A stretch of 64,000 nucleotides of DNA from Paenibacillus sonchi (GCF_016772475.1 NZ_CP068595.1:5084001-5148000); one strand, 5' to 3'; shown: positions 53,142 through 62,881, counted from the first letter of the stretch. Numbers and translations are program-made. Notes: generated by a model not told the origin, from the sequence alone.

Positions 53142-53183
53142 ATCAATCCACCCAAGGAGGACATAAAATATACAAGTATAAAA

Positions 53184-53216
53184 AAAGAGAATCTCTATCG
53201 AGTAGAGATCCTCTTT
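53184..53216 (-). terminator. Terminator after the small exported protein gene
   Basis: AAAGAG-ATCTCT pairs with AGAGAT-CTCTTT; the minus strand continues into a TTTTTTT run. Confidence 0.8.
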
Positions 53217-53230
53217 GATACACATCCCAA

Positions 53231-53623
53231 TCACCATTTAGTTATTGAGTATGACCCTTGCAATGTTGAAGTATTGTTGTTGGTAGTAAATACAATACGG
53301 AAAGTACCTGTACCATTATAGTTCAAAGCGCAAGTATCAGTGGTTGTCCCACTATTCCAGCTTGAAACAGCATTTGTCCATGTTCCATTTATATTTTGTT
53401 GGAGTTGAACAATAAGGTCAGAAGTACCGGATGTCGGGGTTGTCGTAACATTAATACTAGGATTAGTAATGTTGGTATAAGTAATAATTGCTTCAGACTT
53501 TCCTGTGAAGGAATATGTTCCTGTGTTTGTTTGTGCAGCAAAAACTGAACTACTGAAAACAAATACCAAACATACCGACAGTAACATTACCATCATGCCT
53601 TTAAACTTTCTTCCCTTTAACAT
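53231..53623 (-). CDS. Small secreted protein of the AT-rich island
   Basis: 130 residues with a signal peptide (MMVMLLSVCLVFVFSSSVFA, cleavage near residue 29) and a Thr/Asn/Ser-rich beta-type domain (SINVTTTPTSGTSDLIVQLQ and TGTFRIVFTTNNNTSTLQGSY) lacking charges. It may be a small surface or matrix protein; no family is recognised. GGAGGG precedes the ATG. AT content is clearly higher than in genes left of 53 kb, as in the two paralogues to the right. Confidence 0.65.
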   Translation of the reverse strand: MLKGRKFKGMMVMLLSVCLVFVFSSSVFAAQTNTGTYSFTGKSEAIITYTNITNPSINVTTTPTSGTSDLIVQLQQNINGTWTNAVSSWNSGTTTDTCALNYNGTGTFRIVFTTNNNTSTLQGSYSITKW

Positions 53624-53896
53624 TGTTATCCCTCCAAATCATTATTTTAGGATAAAAAACTAAATAAAGAAAATTATCCCAACAAAAAAATACAATAAAA
53701 TGCCATTATGTGTATGTGACTAAAATTACAAAATTATGAGATGAAATTACATGAACAGTTTTAAGAGATATAACTGATAATGACGATTATGATATGATCG
53801 GCACAAATCCGGCAGAAATCCTGCATCGTGATATGGAAGCCTGGTTGTTTCAGTTTCTCTCCATGACGTATCCCTGAGTTTTTGTAATAGAAAGAG

Positions 53897-54060
53897 AACC
53901 TCCTTACCAGTGATATAGAGCATATCCCTGATTTCTATCCATACATTTCCTCAATAACCCTTCAGTGTATTGTAAATTTCTGTTGATAAACAGACTGTTT
54001 GTTCGCCTTTATTTAGTGTAGGCTTGGTGCATACATATTAAAGGAGATGGATTTAATGAA
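53897..54060 (+). repeat. Leader/promoter repeat, first copy
   Basis: The stretch from about 53930 to the start codon is about 85% identical to 55029-55160, including TGTAAATTTCTGT, the short inverted repeat TCTGTT/AACAGA and GACTGTTTGTTCGCCTTTAT. It carries the promoter and ribosome binding site of the first paralogue. The remaining 53624-53896 gap is AT-rich with no clear gene. Confidence 0.75.
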
Positions 54061-54901
54061 GAAGAAAGTAATTGGTTTCATAGTTCTATGTTTACTTATC
54101 CTAATCGTTACACCTAATTTAATTAAAGCTGCTGAAAGTCCAGTGGGATTACTGGATGGAGTTGCATTAAGCACTTCAACAAGTATTACTAACATCAAGG
54201 GATCGACTCCAGCAGTGACAGATAACAATGAGTCAACATATTTTACTTTAATAACCGAAAGAAGCGATAGTAGCCTTGTGGATACTTTAGTCTATTCTTT
54301 TAGTAGTCCTGTTACAATAAATGCATATAAAATGCTTATACCTAACTACGATAATAAAGCTCCAGTTTCTATAGTATTTATGGATTCAAATGGTAACGAA
54401 CTATCGGGGAGTATAGGTGGTGTAATACCTGGCGATAATAGAGTTTATAATCTTACTACTCCAGTTCCTAATGTCAAAAAAGTATATGTTTGCCAACGAG
54501 GAACGTTATCATTAAATATTGCAGAGTTCAACTTGTACTCAACCCCATCAGCAACACCAGAACCAACACCGACTGCCACAGTAGAACCTACTGCTACACC
54601 AGAACCAACCATTGAGCCAACGCCAACAGTAACCCCGACACCGACTCCAGAACAACCAACTGGCGACCGCGCAATCCTGGTTGTAACGATGAATACCGGC
54701 CTTGAAAAAGAGTTTGACCTGAGCATGGACGAAGTGAATGCATTCATTACTTGGTACGAGAATAAGCAGGGCGGTACAGGAACAGCTTCATATGCAATCA
54801 ACAAGCACGACAACAACAAAGGGCCCTTCAGCAGTAGAAAGGACTATGTGATATTCGATAAAATCTTGACCTTCAGCGTGGATGAATATTCTGCAAAATA
54901 G
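54056..54901 (+). CDS. Secreted protein with discoidin-like domain and shared C-terminal domain (paralogue 1)
   Basis: 281 residues: a signal peptide (KKKVIGFIVLCLLILIVTPNLIKA), a beta-sandwich of about 140 residues resembling a discoidin (F5/8 type C) fold (NNESTYFTL, VTINAYKMLIP, LNIAEFNLYS), a Pro/Thr linker of about 35 residues (PTPTATVEPTATPEPTIEP) and a C-terminal domain of about 78 residues (ILVVTMNTGLEKEFDLSMDE to FDKILTFSVDEYSAK). That last domain is about 90% identical in the next gene. It has no LPXTG or SLH anchor. ATG 54056 is nine bases after GGAG. Function unknown; surface carbohydrate binding is a guess. Confidence 0.75.
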   Translation: MKKKVIGFIVLCLLILIVTPNLIKAAESPVGLLDGVALSTSTSITNIKGSTPAVTDNNESTYFTLITERSDSSLVDTLVYSFSSPVTINAYKMLIPNYDNKAPVSIVFMDSNGNELSGSIGGVIPGDNRVYNLTTPVPNVKKVYVCQRGTLSLNIAEFNLYSTPSATPEPTPTATVEPTATPEPTIEPTPTVTPTPTPEQPTGDRAILVVTMNTGLEKEFDLSMDEVNAFITWYENKQGGTGTASYAINKHDNNKGPFSSRKDYVIFDKILTFSVDEYSAK

Positions 54902-54950
54902 AATTACACATTATTCCAGCCAAGCTAAAAAAAACGTAACGGAAGTACCT

Positions 54951-54980
54951 TACCCCTCCAGCAATGGTGGGGTATTTCTT
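54951..54980 (+). terminator. Terminator of paralogue 1
   Basis: TACCCC-TCCA pairs with TGGT-GGGGTA, then TTTCTTT. It corresponds in position and sequence to the hairpin at 56159-56182. Confidence 0.75.
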
Positions 54981-54994
54981 TGCGTTCAGGAAAA

Positions 54995-55160
54995 TTTTCC
55001 TTACAAGAGATATGGAGTTCATAACTTTGATTTCAATCCACATATTTCCTCAATAACTCTTAAGTGTATTGTAAATTTCTGTCGAATAACAGACTGTTTG
55101 TTCGCCTTTATATAGTGTAGGCTTGATGTATACTATTAAAAGGAGAATACATATGAAGAA
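54995..55160 (+). repeat. Leader/promoter repeat, second copy
   Basis: The counterpart of 53897-54060 stands in front of the second paralogue and retains the TCTGT/ACAGA hairpin, GACTGTTTGTTCGCC and GTGTAGGCTTG words. The copies differ mainly by point changes, so duplication was not very recent. Confidence 0.75.
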
Positions 55161-56124
55161 GATCTTTTTGCTTGTTGTATCTTGTATAATTTTCACTGTA
55201 ATACTGGCTAAACCTTTAGTCACTGCAGCTACTACTGAAGAAGTGAATTTAGTGCCTGTTATGACTTCTAACACGGCTCCTTCTGGAATTGCAAGCGCTA
55301 GTAGTATTTGGAGTACCAACCACCAAGCCTTTAGTGTTTTTGACGGTAAACCTAATGATGTTGGATGGGCATCCAATGTAACACAGGCTGGGTGGATCGC
55401 ATATGAGTTTGAGACCTCAGTCGTAGTTAATAAATATAAACTGATGCCACGTGGAGAAGACGTCAGCTTTGCCAAAGAGTGTCCTCGTGATTGGACGTTT
55501 GAAGGTTGGAATGGAACTGATTGGGTAGTACTTGATAAACAGGCAAACATATCGGATTGGGCTAAAGGTGTCAAAAAGGTGTTCTCATTCGAGAATGGGG
55601 TAGCTTATAAAAAGTACCGATTGAATATTACCATGAACAATGGTACTACCGCTGTAACCCTTGGAGCATTTGAAATGTATAATTCAACACCAGGACCAAC
55701 GCCTACCGTCACTCCAGAACCAACCATTGAGCCAACACCAACACCAACACCAACACCAACAGCAACGGCAACAGCAACAGCAACGGCAACAGCAACACCA
55801 ACACCAACAGCAACGGCAACACCAACACCAACACCAACAGCAACACCAACTGTAACCCCGTCTCCAACTCCAGAGCAACCAACAGGCGACCGAGCGATCC
55901 TGGTCGTAACGATGAACACCGGCCTTGAAAAAGAGTTTGACCTGAGCATGGAAGAAGTAAATTCCTTTATTGCATGGTATGAGAATAAGCAAGCCGGTAC
56001 AGGGAAGGCATCGTATGCCATTGACAAGCACGACAATAACAAGGGGCCATTTACCAGCCGAAAAGATTACGTAATCTTCGATAAAATCCTAACCTTCAGC
56101 GTAGACGAATATTCTGCAAAATAG
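55153..56124 (+). CDS. Secreted discoidin-domain protein with PT/AT repeat linker (paralogue 2)
   Basis: 323 residues from ATG 55153 (AGGAG in front): a signal peptide (IFLLVVSCIIFTVILAKPLVTA), an F5/8 type C domain (NHQAFSVFDGKPNDVGWASNV, GWIAYEFETSVVVNKYKLMPRG, DWTFEGWNGTDWVVLD, KKYRLNITMNNGTTAVTLGAFEMY), a linker of about 60 residues made of PT and AT pairs and the shared C-terminal domain. The discoidin fold binds glycans or lipids at surfaces. Its N-terminal half differs strongly from paralogue 1 while linker end and C-terminus are nearly the same, pointing to module exchange after duplication. Confidence 0.8.
   Translation: MKKIFLLVVSCIIFTVILAKPLVTAATTEEVNLVPVMTSNTAPSGIASASSIWSTNHQAFSVFDGKPNDVGWASNVTQAGWIAYEFETSVVVNKYKLMPRGEDVSFAKECPRDWTFEGWNGTDWVVLDKQANISDWAKGVKKVFSFENGVAYKKYRLNITMNNGTTAVTLGAFEMYNSTPGPTPTVTPEPTIEPTPTPTPTPTATATATATATATPTPTATATPTPTPTATPTVTPSPTPEQPTGDRAILVVTMNTGLEKEFDLSMEEVNSFIAWYENKQAGTGKASYAIDKHDNNKGPFTSRKDYVIFDKILTFSVDEYSAK
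55732..55849 (+). repeat. Hexanucleotide tandem repeat in the coding linker
   Basis: About twenty units of CCAACA, GCAACA or GCAACG encode alternating Pro-Thr and Ala-Thr pairs. Such tracts gain or lose units by slippage in steps that keep the frame, so linker length may vary between strains. Confidence 0.9.
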
Positions 56125-56158
56125 CATTAATGTTGAAATAAACATAACAGGAGTACCG

Positions 56159-56182
56159 TACCCCGCCATTTCTGGCGGGGTA
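56159..56182 (+). terminator. Terminator of paralogue 2
   Basis: TACCCCGCCA-TTTC-TGGCGGGGTA, a perfect 10-bp stem followed by TTATGTTTT. Confidence 0.85.
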
Positions 56183-56305
56183 TTATGTTTTAAAGGAGTG
56201 GTGAACTGAAAATAGCCCTTAGAGTGAATGGTATTTTTTGCAGCGGTGACGGTTGTTATAGGATTCTATATTTGAAAAATCGAAATGTTGTCTTGATGAA
56301 GGTTG

Positions 56306-56334
56306 TTGGAGTAATTATTTTGACAAAGTATAAT
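56306..56334 (+). promoter_or_regulatory. Likely promoter of the sugar ABC operon
   Basis: TTGGAG (56306-56311), 17 bp, TATAAT (56329-56334). The poor -35 suggests an activator, plausibly the AraC-type response regulator at the end of this operon. The rest of 56183-56440 shows no gene. Confidence 0.5.
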
Positions 56335-56440
56335 TCATAAGGATTTCCACCATAAATCAGAAGTTTGCCTCCTCAAAAAAACAAATTCCCTGCTGTACAC
56401 TAAATCTTGTAAAAGAAACCTTTGAAAGGGGTACAGAGGA

Positions 56441-57801
56441 ATGAGAAAAGCAAAGCACCTGGCATTGTCACTGGCTGCCGTTCTGCTTGTAGGTTCACTG
56501 GCAGGATGCGGGGGAACAATAACGCCGGGAAGGACAACACTACCAAAGAAAATTCTGGTAACAAGGAAGCAAGCACAAATGCTCCGGCTACAGACAAGGC
56601 AGCAGATCCTGCTGAGAAGATTGAGCTCTCTTTCTGGACACTGGGCAACGTCAACTATGAAGAGCTGGCGAACGCGTATACCAAAGAGCATCCGAACGTT
56701 ACGATTAAGATTCAGAACACCGGGGACCAGACCGCTCACCACAACAACCTGACGACAGCGTTGTCCGCAGGTTCGGGAGCACCTGATATTTTCCAACTTG
56801 AAATCGGTTTCATGGAACGTTTCCTGAGTGCGCAGGATAAATTCTACAACTTGAATGATTACGGTGCGAAGGACATTCAAGCCAATTATCTGGATTGGAA
56901 ATGGAAACAAGCCTCGTCCGTGGACGGCAGCTTCCAGCTGGGCCTCCCGACAGATATTGGTCCAACCGTTGTGTACTACCGCACAGACTTGGCTAAAAAG
57001 GCCGGACTGCCGGAGGACCCTGACGGCTTCGGTGCCGCCATCGATACCTGGGATAAATTCGCCACAGTAGCTAAAGCGTATAAGGATAAAATCGGCAAGC
57101 CCTTTGTCGATCTGACCGACCTGACTTACAACGCGCTGCGTGACCAATCCAATGATGAAATTTATTTCAGCAAAGCGGACGGCAAATTTATCGGCGACAC
57201 CAATCCGCAGGTGAAGAAAGCCTATGATTTCACAGTCAAAGGCATTCAGGAAGGCTGGATCAGCAACTTCATGCTGTGGTCTCCTGAGTGGGGCCAAGGC
57301 ATGAATGACGGTTCTTTTGCCGTTATTATGGGACCTGCATGGATGGCGGGAAATATCAAGAGCAATGCTCCTGACTCCTCCGGCAAGTGGAAAATTGCCC
57401 AGCTTCCTGAAGGTGCAGGCAACTGGGGCGGCTCCTTCATCACGCTGCCGAAGGAAGGCAAGCATCCTAAGGAAGCTTATGACTTCATCCAGTGGCTCGT
57501 GAACAAGGACAATCAGCTCGAATCGTTCAAAACCAAAGGTCTGATGCCTTCTATTCCAGCGCTCTATGAAGATCCTGCATTCAAGGATTTCAAGGATGAT
57601 TTCTTCGGCGGTCAGCAGACTGCAGTTGAATTCGGTAAATCGGCAAACCGTGTAAAACCTGTATACTACGGACCTTTGCATGACCAGACCGATACTTTCT
57701 TCAAAAATGCACTGAAAAACGTGCTGGAAAAGAAAGCGGACCCGGCCAAAGAGTGGGATGAAGCCGTGAAGCAGGCGAAAACTCTGGCAGAACGCGGCTA
57801 A
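56441..57801 (+). pseudogene. Carbohydrate ABC transporter binding lipoprotein, frameshifted after the signal peptide
   Basis: From ATG 56441 (AAAGGGG in front) the lipoprotein signal LALSLAAVLLVGSLAGCGG reads in one frame; the mature binding protein (LSFWTLGNVNYEELANAYTKEHPNVTIKI, DIFQLEIGFMERFL, VVYYRTDLAKKAGLP, EEAY-type DFIQWLVNKDNQLESF) reads in another to 57801. The GGGGG run at 56510-56514 is where six G would join them into a normal 453-residue solute-binding protein (family 1). It captures an oligosaccharide outside the membrane for the two permeases downstream. A read error is likely. Confidence 0.9.
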
Positions 57802-57897
57802 GTCTTTAATTGAGTTATCATTGCTCGTCCGGACTCAGGAGGGAAGCACCTTCTATGAGTCCGGATTTAAAAACGTTATATTCCCTGGAGGTGTGAC

Positions 57898-58851
57898 ATG
57901 GCTGAGCCCGTACTCGCGAGTCCACATGCCGAGAGCAAACGCCCTTTTTTGACTGAACAAAGACGGAGCCGTATTACTGCGTATACCTTTATTTCTCCTT
58001 TCTTTATTCTGTTCTCGATATTTGGACTGTACCCGATTTTTTTTACGATTTATTTGTCCTTTTTCAAATGGGATGCCCTGGGTCCCATGAAGTTCGTCGG
58101 TATGAAAAACTATGATCTGGTGACGAGCGACCCCACCTTCTGGATTTCGTTCTCCAACACGCTCATTATGGGCCTTATGGGAACCGTTCCGCAGATCATT
58201 CTGGCGCTGCTGCTGGCCGTGCTGCTGCATTCCGGCATGACCAAATTCAAAAAAACGTTCCGGATTCTCTATTTTATGCCGAATATCACTTCAATCGTCG
58301 CCGTTACGCTGGTATTCAGCACCCTGTTCGGCAATAACGGGATGATCAACTGGATGCTGAATGGACTGGGTCTGGACAGCGTGGCCTTCAACTCCGGCTG
58401 GTGGGGCGTCAAAATTGCCATTTCCACAATGGTCATGTGGCGCTGGACGGGCTACAACGCGATTATATTCCTCTCCGGTCTGCAGAGCATCCCGACAGAT
58501 TTGTATGAAGCTGCCCGCATCGACGGAGCGAACCGAAGACAGCAGTTTACGTTCATCACCATGCCGCTTCTCCGGCCATTTATTGTTTTTGTTACGTTGC
58601 TGTCCACGATTGGCGCTCTTCAGCTCTTCACCGAGCCTTATGTCTTCCTGGGCCAGTCCGGAACCGGCTCTACACGGCAGGAAGGGATAACGATGGTTAC
58701 CTATCTGTACAGTGAAGCCTTCCGCAATGGGTTCTTTGGCACAGCGGCAGCTACGGCAGTTCTGCTGTTCCTCGTCACGATTATTTTCTCCTTGCTTAAT
58801 ATGCTGGCTTCCAGCCGCATGGGCGGAGATACAGGAGGGAAAAAAGCGTGA
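57898..58851 (+). CDS. Sugar ABC transporter permease, LplB/MalF type
   Basis: 317 residues with six membrane helices (YTFISPFFILFSIFGLYPIFFTIYLSF first) and the binding-protein-dependent permease EAA loop EAARIDGANRRQQFTFITMPLLRPF (about 201-225), which contacts the ATPase. No ATPase gene is in the operon; as usual in this group, a shared MsmX-like ATPase would serve. GGAGGTG precedes the ATG. The stop overlaps the next permease start by four bases. Confidence 0.93.
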   Translation: MAEPVLASPHAESKRPFLTEQRRSRITAYTFISPFFILFSIFGLYPIFFTIYLSFFKWDALGPMKFVGMKNYDLVTSDPTFWISFSNTLIMGLMGTVPQIILALLLAVLLHSGMTKFKKTFRILYFMPNITSIVAVTLVFSTLFGNNGMINWMLNGLGLDSVAFNSGWWGVKIAISTMVMWRWTGYNAIIFLSGLQSIPTDLYEAARIDGANRRQQFTFITMPLLRPFIVFVTLLSTIGALQLFTEPYVFLGQSGTGSTRQEGITMVTYLYSEAFRNGFFGTAAATAVLLFLVTIIFSLLNMLASSRMGGDTGGKKA

Positions 58852-59711
58852 GCACACTGCGTACGTTCAAAAAAAATCCGGACGATCTTGGCCTCTTCGG
58901 CAAGTTCTGGTTCTATCTTCTGCTGATTCTGGGCGCATTGGTATCTACCTTCCCGTTCTACTGGATGTTTGTGGTGGGTACCAATGACAAAGGTGCTGTG
59001 TTCCATGTGCCGCCGCTGCTGACCATTGGTGACCAGTTCATCGACAACTTCAAGCGTGTGCTGGATAAAGCAGATTTCTTCCAGGCGCTGGGCAACTCCC
59101 TGTTTGTAGCCTCTATGGTGACCATCTCGGTCGTGTTTTTCTGCACACTGGCCGGTTATGCATTCGCCAAATACGAATTCCCATTCAAAAACGTGCTGTT
59201 CTACTTCGTCATTGCCACATTGTTCGTACCCCAGCAGCTCGGTGTGCTGCCAACGTATGTCATTATGGCGAAGCTGCACTGGATCGACAGCTTCAAGGCA
59301 CTGATCGTGCCGGCGATGGTCAACGCGTTCGGGATCTTCTGGATGCGCCAGTACATTTCCACAGCCGTACATACGGAGCTGATCGAAGCAGGCCGCATCG
59401 ACGGCGGGGGCCATTTCCGCATCTTTTGGAATATTGCGATACCTGTCATTACGCCGGCGATGGCTACACTCGGCATTCTGAACTTTATGACGGTGTGGAA
59501 TGATTTCTTCTGGCCGCTCGTCGTTCTGAAGAACAAAGAGCATTTCACCATTCAGATTGCATTGCAGCAGCTATTCACTACACGTGACGGCTTGGATTAT
59601 GGAATGATCATGTCCGCGACCTTTACAGCAACCCTGCCGCTGCTGGTGGTATTCCTGCTGTTCAGCCGCTGGGTCATTGCCGGACTGACCTCGGGTGCAG
59701 TCAAGAGTTAA
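58848..59711 (+). CDS. Carbohydrate ABC transporter permease, MalG/LplC type
   Basis: 287 residues, six helices (FYLLLILGALVSTFPFYWMFVVGT first), with the EAA loop EAGRIDGGGHFRIFWNIAIPVITPA (about 183-207) and LNFMTVWNDFFWPLVVL after it. Together with the upstream permease it forms the membrane channel for an oligosaccharide. The start is GTG 58848, overlapping the previous stop (GTGA), with GGAGGG in front. Confidence 0.93.
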   Translation: MSTLRTFKKNPDDLGLFGKFWFYLLLILGALVSTFPFYWMFVVGTNDKGAVFHVPPLLTIGDQFIDNFKRVLDKADFFQALGNSLFVASMVTISVVFFCTLAGYAFAKYEFPFKNVLFYFVIATLFVPQQLGVLPTYVIMAKLHWIDSFKALIVPAMVNAFGIFWMRQYISTAVHTELIEAGRIDGGGHFRIFWNIAIPVITPAMATLGILNFMTVWNDFFWPLVVLKNKEHFTIQIALQQLFTTRDGLDYGMIMSATFTATLPLLVVFLLFSRWVIAGLTSGAVKS

Positions 59712-59775
59712 CAGGAAATAAGGATTGCCGTGAAGAATAATAAGGACAGAGGACAGCAGGAGGAAGGGTAGGATT

Positions 59776-61499
59776 ATGAAGCTCCGCCGCAAAATATTGT
59801 TCGCTATTATTCTTCTCGTGTTCATCCCCGTCATTGTGATGGGCAGTGTTACTTATATTAACTTCTCCAACGCCATGGAGAAGAAGTCCAGCAACTTCTA
59901 TTGGATTTCGCTTCTGGAAACGGACCGCAAGCTGAAGTTCGCGCTCAGTGAAATTTCATCGATTACGAATTCGGCCATCACACAGCCGGCGATTCAGCAG
60001 TCGCTGAAGCAGCCGGATTTTGTGCTGACCTATGACCGCAAGCAGGAGATCAACAACCTGCTGATCAACCATCCGATGATCACCTCGTTCAGCCTGTACG
60101 GCAAGGACCGTCTGCTGTACCAGTACAATGCGCCCATGTCTTTTGCGGATATGCGGAAGCAGACCTGGTATGGGGCGATGGAGGGGGCTGAAGGACGCCC
60201 TGTCTGGTCCGGTCCCGGAGAGAACGGCTCGGAATCCTCAGGCGAGCCGGTGCTGGTGCAGGCCAGAATCATTAAGGATTATTACTCGCTGGAGGATATC
60301 GGCTATCTGGTGGTGTATGTGAAGCCGGATTTGCTGGATCAGATATTCTGGGAAGCCGCAACGCTGAAAAAAGGGGATATTCTGCTGGTTAACAAGCAGG
60401 GGAATATCGTCTTTAACAAATCCGGTGAGTACATCGGACAGCGGACGGATTTTCCCTTTTTACAGGAGAACTACACCCGGGAGCAGGACTATTACATTGA
60501 CAATTATCAGGGGAGAAATCACTGATTACTTTCCTGCCTTCACATAATGCAGACTGGTATTTGGCAGCGATTACACCGATGAATCTGATTTCTTCAGAGT
60601 CTGTGTCGATCCGCAATATTGCGCTTATACTGGGTGCGGTTTCGCTCATCTCCGCCTTTTTGTTCGACCATTATTTTATTCGCAGGCTGGTGCGCAGCAT
60701 CAATAGTGCGGTGAACGGAATGAAGCGGGTCAAACAGGGCATCTTCACACCCATTAACGTACCGGCCCGTGCCGATGATGAAAGCGATTCGCTGATTGAC
60801 GGCTTTAACCGGATGAGCTCGCAGATCAGCGAACTGATCGAACAGGTCCAGACCGAGCAGGGCCGTAAAAAGGAAGCGGAAATGCAGGCGCTGATGGCGC
60901 AGATTAATCCCCATTTTATCTATAATTCACTGGAATCGATTAACTCCATGGCTGTGCTGGCCGGCAACCGCGATATCAGTAAAATGGTCGTCTCGCTCGG
61001 CAGGCTGCTGCGGATCAGCATCAGCCAGAATCAGGAGCTGATTCCGCTGCAGATGGAATTTGAGCATGTCCGCCATTATCTGGATATCCAGAAATTCCGT
61101 TTTGAAGACAAGTTCTCTTATGCCCTGGAGCTTCCGGCTTCGCTAAAAAATCTGATGACACAGAAGCTTATTGTTCAGCCGATTGTTGAGAACGCTTTGT
61201 ACCATGCCATTGAACAGATGGAGGAGCATGGGGTGATTACAATCTCTGCGGAGGAGACGGGAAAGGATCTGATCATCATCGTGAAGGACAACGGACCGGG
61301 CTTTGAGCTTGCCACCTTGATGAGTCTATGGAATAAGGAACGGACCAATCCGAAAAAATACAGCGACAGCGGGGTTGGACTCAAAAATGTGCATGAGCGG
61401 CTGAATATCCGGTTCGGCAATCCTTACGGGATTGTGGTCTGCTCCTCCCCCGGCTTCGGGTCAACGATTTGCATCCGTATTCCGAGAATTCTGCCATGA
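59776..61499 (+). pseudogene. YesM-like sensor histidine kinase, frameshifted in the sensor domain
   Basis: Two membrane helices (ILFAIILLVFIPVIVMGSVTY and NIALILGAVSLISAFLFDHYF) flank an extracellular sensor of about 240 residues. A HAMP segment, the His_kinase box ALMAQINPHFIYNSLESI with the phosphorylated His, and the ATPase motifs ENALYHAIEQM, DNGPGF and GVGLKNVHERL follow. The frame stops at 60525; one more G in the run at 60510-60513 restores QGEKSLITFLPSHNADWYLAAITP and a 575-residue protein. It senses the sugar or its binding protein and phosphorylates the regulator at 62900. Confidence 0.9.
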
Positions 61500-61513
61500 A
61501 GGGAGCGGACGGG

Positions 61514-62881
61514 ATGACCAAAAAGCAGATGGTGCAAAGATGGCTGACCAAATGGGGCTGGATTCTGTTGTACATTGTTCTCATGTCCGGAGCGGTCCTG
61601 TACATTATGCAAGGCGGCAGAGAACCGATAGAGGATAATTCACAGGAAAAAATTACACTGACCTTCCGGCACTTCTGGATCAAGGAGCATGACCGGCCGC
61701 TGCTCGCCATTTTTGAGGAGGTTGTGAAGGAGTATCAGGGGGCGCACCCTAATGTAAAAGTGAATTTTGAGGGGCTGGACCAGACGATACACCGTGAGCA
61801 GAAGCTGAAAAGCGAGATGGTTACCGGCACGCCCCCGGATATGTTCGTGCTGTTCGGAGGCGCAGAGATTGAACCTTATGTGCGCTCCAACCGCCTGATG
61901 GATTTGACGGATTTTGCACAGGAGAACGGCCTGAAGGACCAGTTCAAGGATTTGCACCTGTGGACGTTCAACAATCATATCTACGGATTGCCGATTGAAG
62001 GCAATGCGGAGCCGCTCTATTATAACCGGACGGTCTTCAATAAGCTGGGTATTAAAGTGCCCGGGACGCTGGCAGAACTGGACTCGGCGATCGTTCAACT
62101 GAAGCTGCAGGGGTACATTCCGTTTGCGCTCGGCAATGAAGACCGCTGGCCCGCAGGGATATTCGCCCATTATTTAATGGACCGGTACGCCGGTCCGGAC
62201 CTGATTCAGAAGCTGGTTACGGGCAAGGATGGAGCCAGCTTCGGGAACAGCTATTATAAACAGGCCTTCCGGCATTTCGGTCAATGGGTCCATGAGAATG
62301 CGTTCAGCCCGGACTCCAATAATACCTCAACGGAAAATGCAGTCCGCCAGTTCACAAGCGGCAAAGCCGCTATGTATTTGAACGGCAACTGGGATATTAA
62401 TCTGTTCTCCGGGGAGAACGCGCCGGCGGATTTTCAGAACGAGGTGGGAGTCATCCCGTTCCCCGCACTGGACGGTGGTGAGAAAGCCTCCATTGCCGGC
62501 GGATATACGATAGGGATCGGACTGTCCTCCAGTCTGACAGGTGCGAAGCGGGAGGCAGCGCTGGAGCTGATGAAGGCGCTCTATACCCAGGAGACTCAGA
62601 AGCGGATTGTGTATGAAGGGCTGAGAATTCCGTCCATGCGCATTACCTTTGACCCGAATAAAACAGGGCCGGTTTTTGCCCAAGTGATGGAGCTGATGGA
62701 GAACAATCAGCAGAGCTTCGTGCCTTATGACAATCTTCTGTCGCCCGAGGTTAAAAAAACGTTCCTGAGTGTCATTGAAGAAATGATTGACGGCGGCTTG
62801 CAGGGGGATGCGGCGCTGAAGGAGCTGCAGGCTGCATCGAGACAATATTGGAAATTGATTCTGAGCTCGGCCATTCAATAA
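61514..62881 (+). CDS. Extracellular solute-binding protein, uncleaved membrane anchor
   Basis: 455 residues of the family 1 sugar-binding fold (LTFRHFWIKEHDRPLLAIFEEVVKEY, GTPPDMFVLFGGAEIEPYV, PLYYNRTVFNKLGI, GKAAMYLNGNWDINLF, GYTIGIGLSSSL). The N-terminus is a basic tail plus one helix (WGWILLYIVLMSGAVLYIM) with neither lipobox cysteine nor clear signal peptidase site, so it probably stays tethered. It sits between kinase and regulator, apart from the transport genes, which suggests a co-sensor role as in other three-gene sensing systems. ATG 61514 follows GGGAG; ATG 61496 overlaps the kinase stop. Confidence 0.87.
   Translation: MTKKQMVQRWLTKWGWILLYIVLMSGAVLYIMQGGREPIEDNSQEKITLTFRHFWIKEHDRPLLAIFEEVVKEYQGAHPNVKVNFEGLDQTIHREQKLKSEMVTGTPPDMFVLFGGAEIEPYVRSNRLMDLTDFAQENGLKDQFKDLHLWTFNNHIYGLPIEGNAEPLYYNRTVFNKLGIKVPGTLAELDSAIVQLKLQGYIPFALGNEDRWPAGIFAHYLMDRYAGPDLIQKLVTGKDGASFGNSYYKQAFRHFGQWVHENAFSPDSNNTSTENAVRQFTSGKAAMYLNGNWDINLFSGENAPADFQNEVGVIPFPALDGGEKASIAGGYTIGIGLSSSLTGAKREAALELMKALYTQETQKRIVYEGLRIPSMRITFDPNKTGPVFAQVMELMENNQQSFVPYDNLLSPEVKKTFLSVIEEMIDGGLQGDAALKELQAASRQYWKLILSSAIQ

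Noticed and set aside
53830..53880. Short open stretch NPAEILHRDMEAWLFQFLSM in the island gap
   Set aside because: It has no ribosome binding site or start codon in place, and it is too short to assign; it is probably a remnant or chance.
56335..57681. 448-codon open frame on the minus strand
   Set aside because: It lies entirely opposite the ABC binding protein gene, whose plus-strand product has clear family motifs. The minus-strand product has none and no ribosome binding site.
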